A stretch of 64,000 bases of DNA from Quadrisphaera setariae (GTDB taxonomy: Bacteria > Actinomycetota > Actinomycetes > Actinomycetales > Quadrisphaeraceae). How positions within the stretch are numbered: the first letter of the stretch is position 1; the number at the start of each line of letters is the position of its first letter. The stretch lies in the NCBI RefSeq assembly GCF_008041935.1, contig NZ_VKAC01000001.1, forward strand, positions 124,001 through 188,000, in the 5' to 3' direction. A program made the translations under genes and the position numbers. The notes under the pieces are model-generated. The model saw only the letters and a list, made by a program, of their open reading frames with translations, searched no databases and was not told where the DNA came from. Positions 55,901-64,000 of this stretch are shown piece by piece.

Positions 55901-57667
55901 TCAGCGGCCCGCCAGCACGCCGGCCACCACCCGGGCCACCATCCCCAGACTGGTTGCGCCGGCGTCCGGGGTGCCCTTGCTGCGCTCGGCCAGCGGCCGG
56001 GCGCGCCCGACCTTCGGCGTCAGGTCCTTCGTGGCGTCCGCCGCCTGGACCGCCCTCTCCGCTGCCGCCGCCCACGCGTCGCGCAGGCGCTCTCCGCTGC
56101 CCACGCCCGCGTCGAGGGTGTCGCAGAAGGGGCCGAGCGCGTCCAGCATCGTCTTGTCGCCGGGCTTCGCGCCGCCCAGCTCCCCGAGCCTGTCGTACCC
56201 GGCGCGGACCCCCGCGGCCACGGTCGCCCCGTCCGGGGCGGCCTCGTCGCCGACGCGCTTCGCCATCGCGCCCAGCAGCTCGCCCCACAGCACCCCCGAC
56301 GTCCCGCCCGCGCGCGCCGCCCACTCGTCGCCCGCGGCCTGGAGCACCGTGCCGGCGCCGGCGCCGCCGTCCGCGGCGGTGCGGGCGGCGTCGCGGGCGG
56401 CCGCCGAGCCGCGGACCATGCCGCGCCCGTGGTCGCCGTCGCCGGCCACGGCGTCGATGCGCCCGAGCTCGTCCTCGGCGGTCGCCATCGCGTCCGCGAC
56501 GGCGGCCAGGGCGTCCACCACCGCCGCGGCCGCGGCGCGCGAGCCCTCGTCAGCCGGGCCGGTCGACAGGGGAGGCGCCTCGGCGTCTGCCGCGGCCTCG
56601 TCGTCGCTCCGGACAGCACCCTCAGCAGCAGCGTCGTCCTGACCGCCAGCAGCTGCCTCGACGAGCCGCCCCTTCCGGTAGGCGGGGGTGTCGGCGGGCG
56701 CGCCCCACAGGCGCTCCAGCTCCTCGTCGAGCCAGGTGAGGGTCAGGGAGCACCCGGCCATGTCCAGGCTCGTCACGAGCTCGCCGACCTCGGGCTCGAC
56801 CACCTCCAGCCCCCGCTCTCGCAGGAGGCGGGCGACGTCGTTCCAGACGACGAACAGCTCCTCGTACTTGGTGTTCCCCAGGCCGTTGAGCAGCGCCGTG
56901 ACGCGGGCCCCCCGCACGTCCAGGCCCTCCGGGACGTCCCCGAGCACGCCGTCGACGAGGGTCCGCGCCAGCTCCGCGGCGGTGGGCATGTCCACCTCGT
57001 CGATGCCCGCCTCGCCGTGGATGCCCAGGCCCACGCTCATGCGACCCTCGGGGACGGTGAACAACGGGCCGTCGGCCCCGGGCAGCGTGCAGCCGCTGAA
57101 GGCCACGCCGAGGGTGCGGGTGCGCTCGTTGGTCTTGAGGGCCACGCGCTCGACGTCGTCGAGGGACATGCCCTCCTCGGCGGCGGCGCTGGCGCACTTG
57201 AACACGGGCACGTCACCGGCGATGCCGCGCCGCCTCCCGTCGGCCCCCTGGCCCTTGCTGGCGACGTCGTCGGTGACGGCCACGTACCGGGCGGGGATGC
57301 CCTCGGCCTCCAGCCGCTCCACCGCCAGGCCGAAGTTCAGCACGTCACCGGCGTAGTTGCCGGTGGTCAGCAGCACGCCGGCGCCGCCGGAGGCGGCGCG
57401 TCCCACGGCGGCGGCCTCGGCGGCCGAGGGGGAGGTGAAGACGTTGCCCATGACCGCGCCGTCGGCGTAGCCGGGACCGACGATCCCCGCGAAGGCCGGG
57501 TAGTGCCCCGAGCCTCCGCCGACGACGACGGCGACCTTGCCCTCCCGGGTGCGGCGCCGGCGGACCACCCCGCCGGGCACGTCCACCACGTAGGAGGAGA
57601 ACGCGTCGCAGAATCCTGCCTTCGCGTCCTCGGCGAAGGCTGACGGGTCGTTGAACAGGCGGGTCAT
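55901..57667 (-). CDS. Single-chain DhaK-DhaL ketose kinase (dihydroxyacetone/erythrulose kinase family)
   Basis: Two-domain kinase of 588 residues. The DhaK domain (1-~335) has VVVGGGSGHYPAF, GNVFTSPSA, TGNYAGDVLNF and GLGIHGEAGID, whose His forms the hemiaminal bond to the ketose. A ~45-residue Ala/Asp-rich linker leads to the DhaL nucleotide-binding domain (about 380-588) with AVAGDGDHGRGM, GGTSGVLWGELL and GDKTMLDAL. This ATP-using fused form includes dihydroxyacetone kinases and the erythrulose kinases LerK/DerK. The RpiB-like isomerase and EltD favour erythrulose. The ATG is at 57667. Confidence 0.87.
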   Translation of the reverse strand: MTRLFNDPSAFAEDAKAGFCDAFSSYVVDVPGGVVRRRRTREGKVAVVVGGGSGHYPAFAGIVGPGYADGAVMGNVFTSPSAAEAAAVGRAASGGAGVLLTTGNYAGDVLNFGLAVERLEAEGIPARYVAVTDDVASKGQGADGRRRGIAGDVPVFKCASAAAEEGMSLDDVERVALKTNERTRTLGVAFSGCTLPGADGPLFTVPEGRMSVGLGIHGEAGIDEVDMPTAAELARTLVDGVLGDVPEGLDVRGARVTALLNGLGNTKYEELFVVWNDVARLLRERGLEVVEPEVGELVTSLDMAGCSLTLTWLDEELERLWGAPADTPAYRKGRLVEAAAGGQDDAAAEGAVRSDDEAAADAEAPPLSTGPADEGSRAAAAAVVDALAAVADAMATAEDELGRIDAVAGDGDHGRGMVRGSAAARDAARTAADGGAGAGTVLQAAGDEWAARAGGTSGVLWGELLGAMAKRVGDEAAPDGATVAAGVRAGYDRLGELGGAKPGDKTMLDALGPFCDTLDAGVGSGERLRDAWAAAAERAVQAADATKDLTPKVGRARPLAERSKGTPDAGATSLGMVARVVAGVLAGR

Positions 57668-57833
57668 CGTCGTCTCCACGCGTCCGGTGCGGTCCCGGGC
57701 GAGCAGTGCCGTCGGCTGCTCCCTGCGGCTGCTGGTTGCGCCGCTGGTGCCGCACCTGCGCGCTCCGGGTGTGCTGCTGTGCACCGTGCCACTCCCCGCG
57801 CCGCAGCACGACCGGGGGGTCCCGCCGCGGTCG

Positions 57834-57839
57834 TAGCCT
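57834..57839 (+). promoter_or_regulatory. -10 element of surf1, leaderless arrangement
   Basis: TAGCCT ends 6 bases before the GTG start of surf1. The hexamer is the same as for glmS and add. Confidence 0.5.
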
Positions 57840-57845
57840 GGAGGG

Positions 57846-58727
57846 GTGCTGCGCACGGCCCTGAGACCCGCCAACCTCGGGCTGCTCCTGCTCATGGTGG
57901 CCGCCGCCGTCGTCTTCTCCCTGCTGGGGGAGTGGCAGCTGGGGCGCTCCCAGCAGCACGCGCGCGTCTCGCCCACCGAGACCGTGGTGCCGATCGGCGA
58001 GGTGATCCAGCCCGCGGCCGACTTCACCGGCCACGCCGACCACCAGCGCGTGTCGGTGAGCGGCACCTGGGCCGACCTCCCCGTGGAGGAGGTGCCGGAC
58101 CGCCCCCTCGACGGGCGCGGCGGCACCTGGGTGGTCGCGGCGCTGCAGGAGAGCACCACGGGCGGCCTGCTGCCGGTGCTCCTGGGCTGGCAGCCCGCGG
58201 GCCAGGCCCCGCCGGAGGCGCCCACCGGCGCCGCGCAGCTGACGGGCCGCCTCATGGCCTCCGAGCAGCCCACGGGGGTGGCTGCGGACGGGCAGCTGCG
58301 CGCGCTGAGCTCGGGTGACCTCGTCAACGTCTGGCCGGGGCGCCTCTACACCGGCTACCTCGTGGCCGACGCGGGCTCCGCCGGCCAGCCGCGGGGCCTC
58401 GTCGCCGTTCCCAGTGAGGCCCCGGTGCCCCGCCTGGACCCGCAGAACCTCTCCTACGCGTTCCAGTGGTGGCTGTTCGCGGCGTTCGCCCTGGTCATGT
58501 GGGTCAAGATCGTCAAAGACCGCCACGGTGACGAGCTGGAGGACCGCCGCCTCGCCGAGCTCGAGGCCGCCGGCGAGGGGTACGACGACGACGGCGGGGG
58601 TGCCGCCGGCGACCCGCCGGACCCGGCGCCCCGGCCCGTCAGAGCAGGTCTGCGGGCCTGGGAGGATGTCGCCGTGCCCGAAGCCCGTCCGCTGACGCAG
58701 CCCGACGCCCCGCAGGTGCCCCGGTGA
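57846..58727 (+). CDS. SURF1-family cytochrome oxidase assembly protein
   Basis: Membrane protein of 293 residues with one transmembrane helix at each end of a soluble domain, the SURF1 layout. [15 protein letters not shown] follows helix 1 and [19 protein letters not shown] is the second helix. A ~65-residue acidic and Pro-rich tail follows. SURF1 helps to insert haem a into the aa3-type oxidase. The stop overlaps the next gene by GTGA. Confidence 0.87.
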   Translation: MLRTALRPANLGLLLLMVAAAVVFSLLGEWQLGRSQQHARVSPTETVVPIGEVIQPAADFTGHADHQRVSVSGTWADLPVEEVPDRPLDGRGGTWVVAALQESTTGGLLPVLLGWQPAGQAPPEAPTGAAQLTGRLMASEQPTGVAADGQLRALSSGDLVNVWPGRLYTGYLVADAGSAGQPRGLVAVPSEAPVPRLDPQNLSYAFQWWLFAAFALVMWVKIVKDRHGDELEDRRLAELEAAGEGYDDDGGGAAGDPPDPAPRPVRAGLRAWEDVAVPEARPLTQPDAPQVPR

Positions 58728-59118
58728 GCGCCACCGCCCCGCGCTCCGGCGCCAGCGCTTCCCCTCCCCGGCTCCGCCGCGACCCCGGGGCCTCCCTGAC
58801 CCGCTACCGGGTCATGGCGATCGCCACCGGCGTCATGCTGCTGGTGCTGTGCGTGGAGATGGTCCTCAAGTACGGCTTCGGCATCGCGGGTTCCGTCGGC
58901 ACGTTCCTGGCCACCGCCCACGGCTGGGTCTACTTCGTCTACCTCTTCACCGTGGCCGACCTGTGGAGCAAGCTGCGCTGGCCGCTGGGGCGCCTCGTCG
59001 TCCTGCTCCTGTGCGGCGTGGTGCCGTTCCTGTCGTTCTGGGCCGAGCGCCGGGTGGTCGCCGACGTGCGCGCCGGCCGCTCCGGCCCCTCCGTGCCCTC
59101 GACCCCTGGAGCTCGTGC

Positions 59119-59122
<4 letters not shown>
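58724..59122 (+). CDS. DUF3817 membrane protein
   Basis: Protein of 132 residues with about three hydrophobic segments ([20 protein letters not shown], then [16 protein letters not shown], then [22 protein letters not shown]). The central helix pair matches the DUF3817 family of actinobacterial integral membrane proteins, whose function is unknown. It is coupled by GTGA overlaps to surf1 before and guaA after, an odd partnership of respiratory assembly with purine synthesis. Confidence 0.8.
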
Positions 59123-60763
<1,641 letters not shown>

Positions 60764-60769
60764 GCGCAG

Positions 60770-61120
60770 ATGAGCGACACGCGTTCCGGCCTGGGCGGGC
60801 TGCTGCTGCGCCCCTCCGTCGTGGCCGCGGCTGGACTGGTGGGCGGCTTCGCCGCCGCCCGCGCCACGAAGCGCGAGGTCGGCGGCACGCTGTTCGGCCT
60901 GGCCGGCACCTGGTGCGGGAAGCAGTGGGCCAAGAGCACGGGCCCGCTGGGCGCCGCCGTGCTCGGGGCGCTGTACACGGCGGCGATGGGCGGCTCGCAC
61001 CCGCTGGCGAAGCGCATCGGCGCCTGGCCCTCGGTGCTGCTCGTGGCCACCGGCGTCGCCGTGGCCAGCGAGGCCGCCGAGGCGTGGGGCCGCAGCCGGG
61101 GCCTGCCGAAGGGCGACTGA
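60770..61120 (+). CDS. Small membrane protein, unknown function
   Basis: I do not recognise this 116-residue protein. Two or three Gly/Ala-rich hydrophobic stretches (RPSVVAAAGLVGGFAAARA, GPLGAAVLGALYTAAMGG, VLLVATGVAVASEAAEAW) suggest a compact membrane protein. The ATG lies 8 bases after guaA, so it is probably cotranscribed. Confidence 0.65.
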   Translation: MSDTRSGLGGLLLRPSVVAAAGLVGGFAAARATKREVGGTLFGLAGTWCGKQWAKSTGPLGAAVLGALYTAAMGGSHPLAKRIGAWPSVLLVATGVAVASEAAEAWGRSRGLPKGD

Positions 61121-61202
61121 CCTCCCGGTGCTCTGCAGGCGGTCCGGCGGTCCAGGTGCTGGCTCTGGACGGCGGGACCGGCTGCCGGGCAGCATCCGGT
61201 GC

Positions 61203-61673
61203 GTGAGGTACCGCACCGCTGTGCTCAACCCGCGCGGGAACGCCACCGGGCTCGAGGTCCCCGCCGACGTCGTCGAGGCGCTCGGAGCGGGGAAGCGGCC
61301 GCTGCTGCGCGTCACTGTGGTGCGCGTCGACGGGTCGTCGGAGCCGTACTCGTGGACGACGACGCCCGGCACGATGGGCGGCGTCGTCATGGTGCCGCTG
61401 TCCTCGGAGCACCGCACCGCCGCTGGCCTCGCCGCGGGTGACGAGGTGGACGTCGACGTGGAGGTGGCGTCCGCGCCCGCTCCGCTCGCCGTCCCGGACG
61501 ACCTGGCCGCGGCCGTGGAGGGCGCCGGGGCCACGGCCTTCTTCGACCAGCTGGCGCCCAGCCACCGCAAGGAGTGGGTGCGCTGGGTGGAGGAGGCCAA
61601 GAAGGCCGAGACGCGGGCGTCCCGCGTCGCGCAGGCCGCTGAGGCGCTGGCCGCGGGCAGGTCCCGCCGCTGA
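61203..61673 (+). CDS. DUF1905 / YdeI-type protein
   Basis: Soluble protein of 156 residues. VPADVVEALGAGKRPLLRVTV and GGVVMVPLSSEHRTAAGLAAGDEVDVDVEV form the DUF1905 beta-barrel domain; FDQLAPSHRKEWVRWVEEAKKAETRASRV is the bacteriocin-protection YdeI/OmpD-associated motif. The function is unknown; the basis is the family pattern only. The GTG start at 61203 gives the conserved YRTAVLNPRGNATGLEVP. A CAGCAT 7 bases upstream may be a leaderless-type -10. Confidence 0.75.
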   Translation: MRYRTAVLNPRGNATGLEVPADVVEALGAGKRPLLRVTVVRVDGSSEPYSWTTTPGTMGGVVMVPLSSEHRTAAGLAAGDEVDVDVEVASAPAPLAVPDDLAAAVEGAGATAFFDQLAPSHRKEWVRWVEEAKKAETRASRVAQAAEALAAGRSRR

Positions 61674-61760
61674 CCCGGGCGCCGTCCCTGCTTGACGGTG
61701 GAGGACGGCGCCGCCCCCGGGCCCTGACGCCGTCCACCCGGCGTGCCCCGGACGAGGTGC

Positions 61761-61857
61761 CGCCCCAGCGGTCGAACTTCCGCCCCATGACGCGAAAGAG
61801 CGCCCCATGACGCGCTCTGATGGGGCGGGAGCCCGGCTGATGGGGCGAGAGCCCGGA
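61761..61857. repeat. Five-unit array with 20-base period (CGCCCCA motif)
   Basis: CGCCCCA begins at 61761, 61781 and 61801 in one orientation, and its complement TGGGGCG ends at 61827 and 61847 in the other. Units 2 and 3 share CGCCCCATGACGCG; units 4 and 5 share TGATGGGGCG followed by G-G/A-GAGCCCGG. Every step is exactly 20 bases. It lies in the 186-base gap between convergent genes. Confidence 0.75.
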
Positions 61858-61859
61858 TG

Positions 61860-63386
61860 TCAGCGGGTGAAGCGGTCGGCCGCGGAGCGCAGGCGCCGGG
61901 CGAGGGACGCGCGGCGGCCCGTGCCGTCCTCGGGGTCCGCCTGCTGCCCGGCCGGCCATCCCTGCTCTGTGGGGACCCCGGTCCACTCCTCGGCGGCCGA
62001 CGTCGGCCGGAGCTGCTCGACCGGCTCGGAACCCTCGGCGTCCCCGGTCGAGGCGGTCTGGCCGGGGTGCGCGCCCGGGCCGCTGGACGGGGTGGGCGCA
62101 GGAGCAGCCAGGGCGGGTGCTGCGGCGTCCGTCGTCGTCGGGGAAGTGCCGGAAGGGGTGCTCGTGGGCGGCGGGGACCCGTGACGGAGGGGCAGGTGCG
62201 GCAGGTGCACGTGGGGGAGGTGCGGCAGCGACGGCTTCCGCACCGGGACACCCCGAGTGCTACCGGCGACCAGCGGCAGCAACCAGCGGGCGCGGGGGTC
62301 GGCGTCGATGAGCACCGCGCGCGCCAGCAGGCTCAGCGGCACCGCCAGCAGCGCTCCGAGCCCGCCCAGCACGAAGCCCCAGAACACCACCGACAGGAAC
62401 GTCAGCGTGGCCGACAGACCCACGGCGTTCCCGACGATCTTCGGCTGGATGAGCCCCTGGATCACCACGTTGATGACCGTGTAGATGACCACCACGAGCA
62501 GGGCGTTCTCCGGGCCGTTGGCCAGCAGCGCGAGCAGCGCCGGCGGGGCCACGCCCAGCAGGAAGCCGATGTTGGCGACGTAGTTGGTGACGAACGAGAC
62601 CAGTCCCCACAGCAGCGCCAGCGGCACGCCGAGCCACACCAGGGCCACCACGTCGAGCACCGCCACGATCGCACCGAAGACGGTGGAGACCACGAGGTAG
62701 CGCCGGGTGCCCGAGGCGAAGGTGCGCATCGCCTCCACGGCGTCGCGGTGCTGGTGGGAGGCCTGGTCGAGCAGCTTGGGGAACGGGGCGGCGTCGAGCG
62801 CGAGGAAGAACAGCAGGAGCAGCACGAAGGCGAAGTCCGTCAGGCCGGAGGCCAGCCCTGACACGAGCGTCTGGGCGTACCCCAGCAGCTCGTACGGGTT
62901 CGCGCTGTTGACCATCCGGATGAGCTCGGCCTGGTTGAACCCCAGGCCCGTGATGAGGTCGAGCAGCTGGTCGCGCAGGACGGTGAGCTGCCCCACGTAC
63001 TCCGGCAGCGTGGTGGCCAGCTCCACCGCTGCCCACGCCAGTGACGCCGCCAGCGCCGCGACGATGAGGTAGACGACCACCATGTTGGCCGCCACACCGG
63101 TCCAGGTGGCCGCCCACTGCGGCACCCACGGCGAGGAGCCGAGCCGCTGGATCCGCGCACCCAGCGGGTGCACGACGATCACGAGCACCAGCGCCAGGAA
63201 CGCGGGCCCGATGCTGCCGGAGAAGGCCTTCAGCCCCGCGATGACGACGACGACCGCTGCGAACGCCACGAGCAGCCGCAGGCTGCGCGAGCCGGCGGTG
63301 GGGTCGGGCGCCGGTGCCACGGCGACGTCGGGCGGCTCGGAGGAGCCCGGGACGCCGGGGGCGCCGTGAGCCGGCAGCTGGCTCAC
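61860..63386 (-). CDS. AI-2E family transporter (UPF0118)
   Basis: Membrane protein of 508 residues with about eight hydrophobic segments. FLALVLVIVVHPLGARI, the ALDAAPFPKLL region, LVSFVTNYVANIGFLLGVAPPALLALL and IQGLIQPKIVGNAVGLS are the characteristic motifs of this family. Members are annotated as AI-2 exporters or Na+/H+ antiporters, so the substrate is open. The C-terminal ~130 residues are a His/Pro/Thr-rich disordered tail that includes PHLPHVHLPHLPLRHG. The GTG at 63386 is 7 bases after the gntK stop. Confidence 0.85.
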   Translation of the reverse strand: MSQLPAHGAPGVPGSSEPPDVAVAPAPDPTAGSRSLRLLVAFAAVVVVIAGLKAFSGSIGPAFLALVLVIVVHPLGARIQRLGSSPWVPQWAATWTGVAANMVVVYLIVAALAASLAWAAVELATTLPEYVGQLTVLRDQLLDLITGLGFNQAELIRMVNSANPYELLGYAQTLVSGLASGLTDFAFVLLLLFFLALDAAPFPKLLDQASHQHRDAVEAMRTFASGTRRYLVVSTVFGAIVAVLDVVALVWLGVPLALLWGLVSFVTNYVANIGFLLGVAPPALLALLANGPENALLVVVIYTVINVVIQGLIQPKIVGNAVGLSATLTFLSVVFWGFVLGGLGALLAVPLSLLARAVLIDADPRARWLLPLVAGSTRGVPVRKPSLPHLPHVHLPHLPLRHGSPPPTSTPSGTSPTTTDAAAPALAAPAPTPSSGPGAHPGQTASTGDAEGSEPVEQLRPTSAAEEWTGVPTEQGWPAGQQADPEDGTGRRASLARRLRSAADRFTR

Positions 63387-63393
63387 GGACGGC

Positions 63394-63894
63394 TCACAGG
63401 CCGAGCGCCCGGGCGGCGGCGCGGGCGCAGTCCTGCGGGGACTGGTCCACGGAGACGACCACGCCGTCCTCGTCGGTCCCCAGCGGCTCGAGGGTGTCGA
63501 GCTGGGAGCCGAGGAGCGAGCTGGGCATGAAGTGGCCGGTGCGCCCACCGATGCGCTGCGCGAGCAGCTCCGGCGGCCCGTCGAGGTGGACGAAGCGCAC
63601 CCGGGCGCGCGAGCCGCGCAGCAGGTCGCGGTAGGAGCGCTTCAGCGCCGAGCAGGTGACCACGGCGTCCTCGCCGGCGTCGGAGCGCTCGCTCGCCCAG
63701 TCGCGGATGGCCCCCAGCCAGGGCCAGCGGTCGTCGTCGGTGAGCGGGTGGCCGTTCTCCATCTTGGCGATGTTGGCCCGCGGGTGGAACTCGTCGGCCT
63801 CGGCGAAGACCCACCCGAGGTCCTTCGCGAGCAGCTGGGCGACGGTGGTCTTGCCGCTGCCGGACACCCCCATCACCACGAGGAGCTGGCTCAC
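63394..63894 (-). CDS. gntK: Gluconokinase
   Basis: Phosphorylates gluconate to 6-phosphogluconate. The 166-residue protein has the P-loop VMGVSGSGKTTVAQLLA, FAEADEFHPRANIAKMENGHPLTDDDRWPWL and TCSALKRSYRDLLRG, the GntK family motifs, plus GHFMPSSLLGSQLDTLEPL. The GTG at 63894 overlaps the stop of the upstream gene by four bases, which decides the start over the upstream ATG. Confidence 0.93.
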   Translation of the reverse strand: MSQLLVVMGVSGSGKTTVAQLLAKDLGWVFAEADEFHPRANIAKMENGHPLTDDDRWPWLGAIRDWASERSDAGEDAVVTCSALKRSYRDLLRGSRARVRFVHLDGPPELLAQRIGGRTGHFMPSSLLGSQLDTLEPLGTDEDGVVVSVDQSPQDCARAAARALGL

Positions 63895-63998
63895 GAGCCG
63901 CCCCCGGCGTCCGACGCGGCAGGGGTGCGCAGCGGCTCGATGCGCCACCACGAGCGGGTGCTCTGGCCGCGCTCGAGCACGCGCAGGTCGGTGCCGGT
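63891..63998 (-). CDS. C-terminal end of an unidentified gene (partial)
   Basis: The last 35 codons of a gene that enters from beyond the window end. The tail reads ...VLERGQSTRSWWRIEPLRTP and ends in Gly/Ser before TGA at 63893-63891. The GTGA overlap with gntK supports it as real and cotranscribed. The SxxxWWRIEPL end is reminiscent of aldose-epimerase-type proteins, but this is a guess. Confidence 0.5.
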   Translation of the reverse strand, partial: TGTDLRVLERGQSTRSWWRIEPLRTPAASDAGGGS

Positions 63999-64000
63999 GC

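Noticed and set aside
57779-57784. A SorC-operator copy upstream of the ketose kinase gene
   Set aside because: Only one GTGCAC hexamer is present, with no matching partner at 4 bases; too weak to call.

Overview
The window is a chromosomal segment of a very GC-rich Actinomycetota. The evidence is pervasive GTG starts, a WhiB-family iron-sulfur regulator, a BldM-type orphan response regulator, a SAM-IV riboswitch, GuaB3 and an ATP-type single-chain ketose kinase. Gene order matches the conserved block known from Mycobacterium and Streptomyces: rplM-rpsI-glmM, glmS, alr-tsaE-tsaB-rimI-tsaD, groES-groEL, whiB3/whiD, bldM, guaB-guaB3, then guaA. A kineosporia-like genus (Kineococcus or Quadrisphaera) is a guess from sequence flavour only. 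I see no rRNA, tRNA, CRISPR, integrase, transposase or phage genes.

Layout. 0-18 kb is housekeeping: ribosomal proteins, amino-sugar synthesis (glmM, glmS), a tandem fluoride-channel pair, coaA, acpS, NAD(P)HX repair, alanine racemase, the t6A tRNA-modification set (tsaE, tsaB, tsaD) with rimI, a marR-MFS efflux pair, a lipoate ligase, and a SAM-IV riboswitch ahead of an SfnB/DszC-like flavin monooxygenase. 18-20 kb holds a cation exchanger and a small membrane protein, with three copies of the palindrome TTCGG-N4-CCGAA around them.

20-36 kb is the most unusual region. A minus-strand run encodes a THI5/NMT1-like lipoprotein, an adenine deaminase-like protein, an ABC ATPase, two different permeases, a nucleoside hydrolase and an adenosine deaminase. 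After one methyltransferase gene, a plus-strand operon encodes a luciferase-like monooxygenase, a two-subunit ThDP decarboxylase, a GMC oxidoreductase, an MtaD-like amidohydrolase and an aldehyde dehydrogenase. Most of its genes overlap by 1-4 bases. Both operons carry a GlnR-like site upstream. Together they look like a nitrogen-linked uptake and degradation system for a purine- or pyrimidine-type compound whose identity I cannot tell.

36-45 kb holds groES-groEL under two CIRCE operators, whiD, a MerR regulator that has lost the cobalamin ligands, bldM, an APC permease, guaB and guaB3. 45-58 kb is a polyol island: an RbtT-type transporter, two GlpD paralogues around a SorC-family regulator, glpF, glpK, an erythritol/L-threitol dehydrogenase (EltD-like), an RpiB-like isomerase and a DhaK-DhaL fusion kinase. 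These fit glycerol use plus C4-polyol use feeding erythrose 4-phosphate. 58-64 kb holds surf1, a DUF3817 protein and guaA overlapping one another, small hypotheticals, a 20-bp-period repeat array, an AI-2E-family transporter and gluconokinase.

Recurring features are 4-base GTGA stop/start overlaps at ten junctions and genes whose -10 hexamer lies 6-8 bases before the start codon, which predicts leaderless mRNAs.
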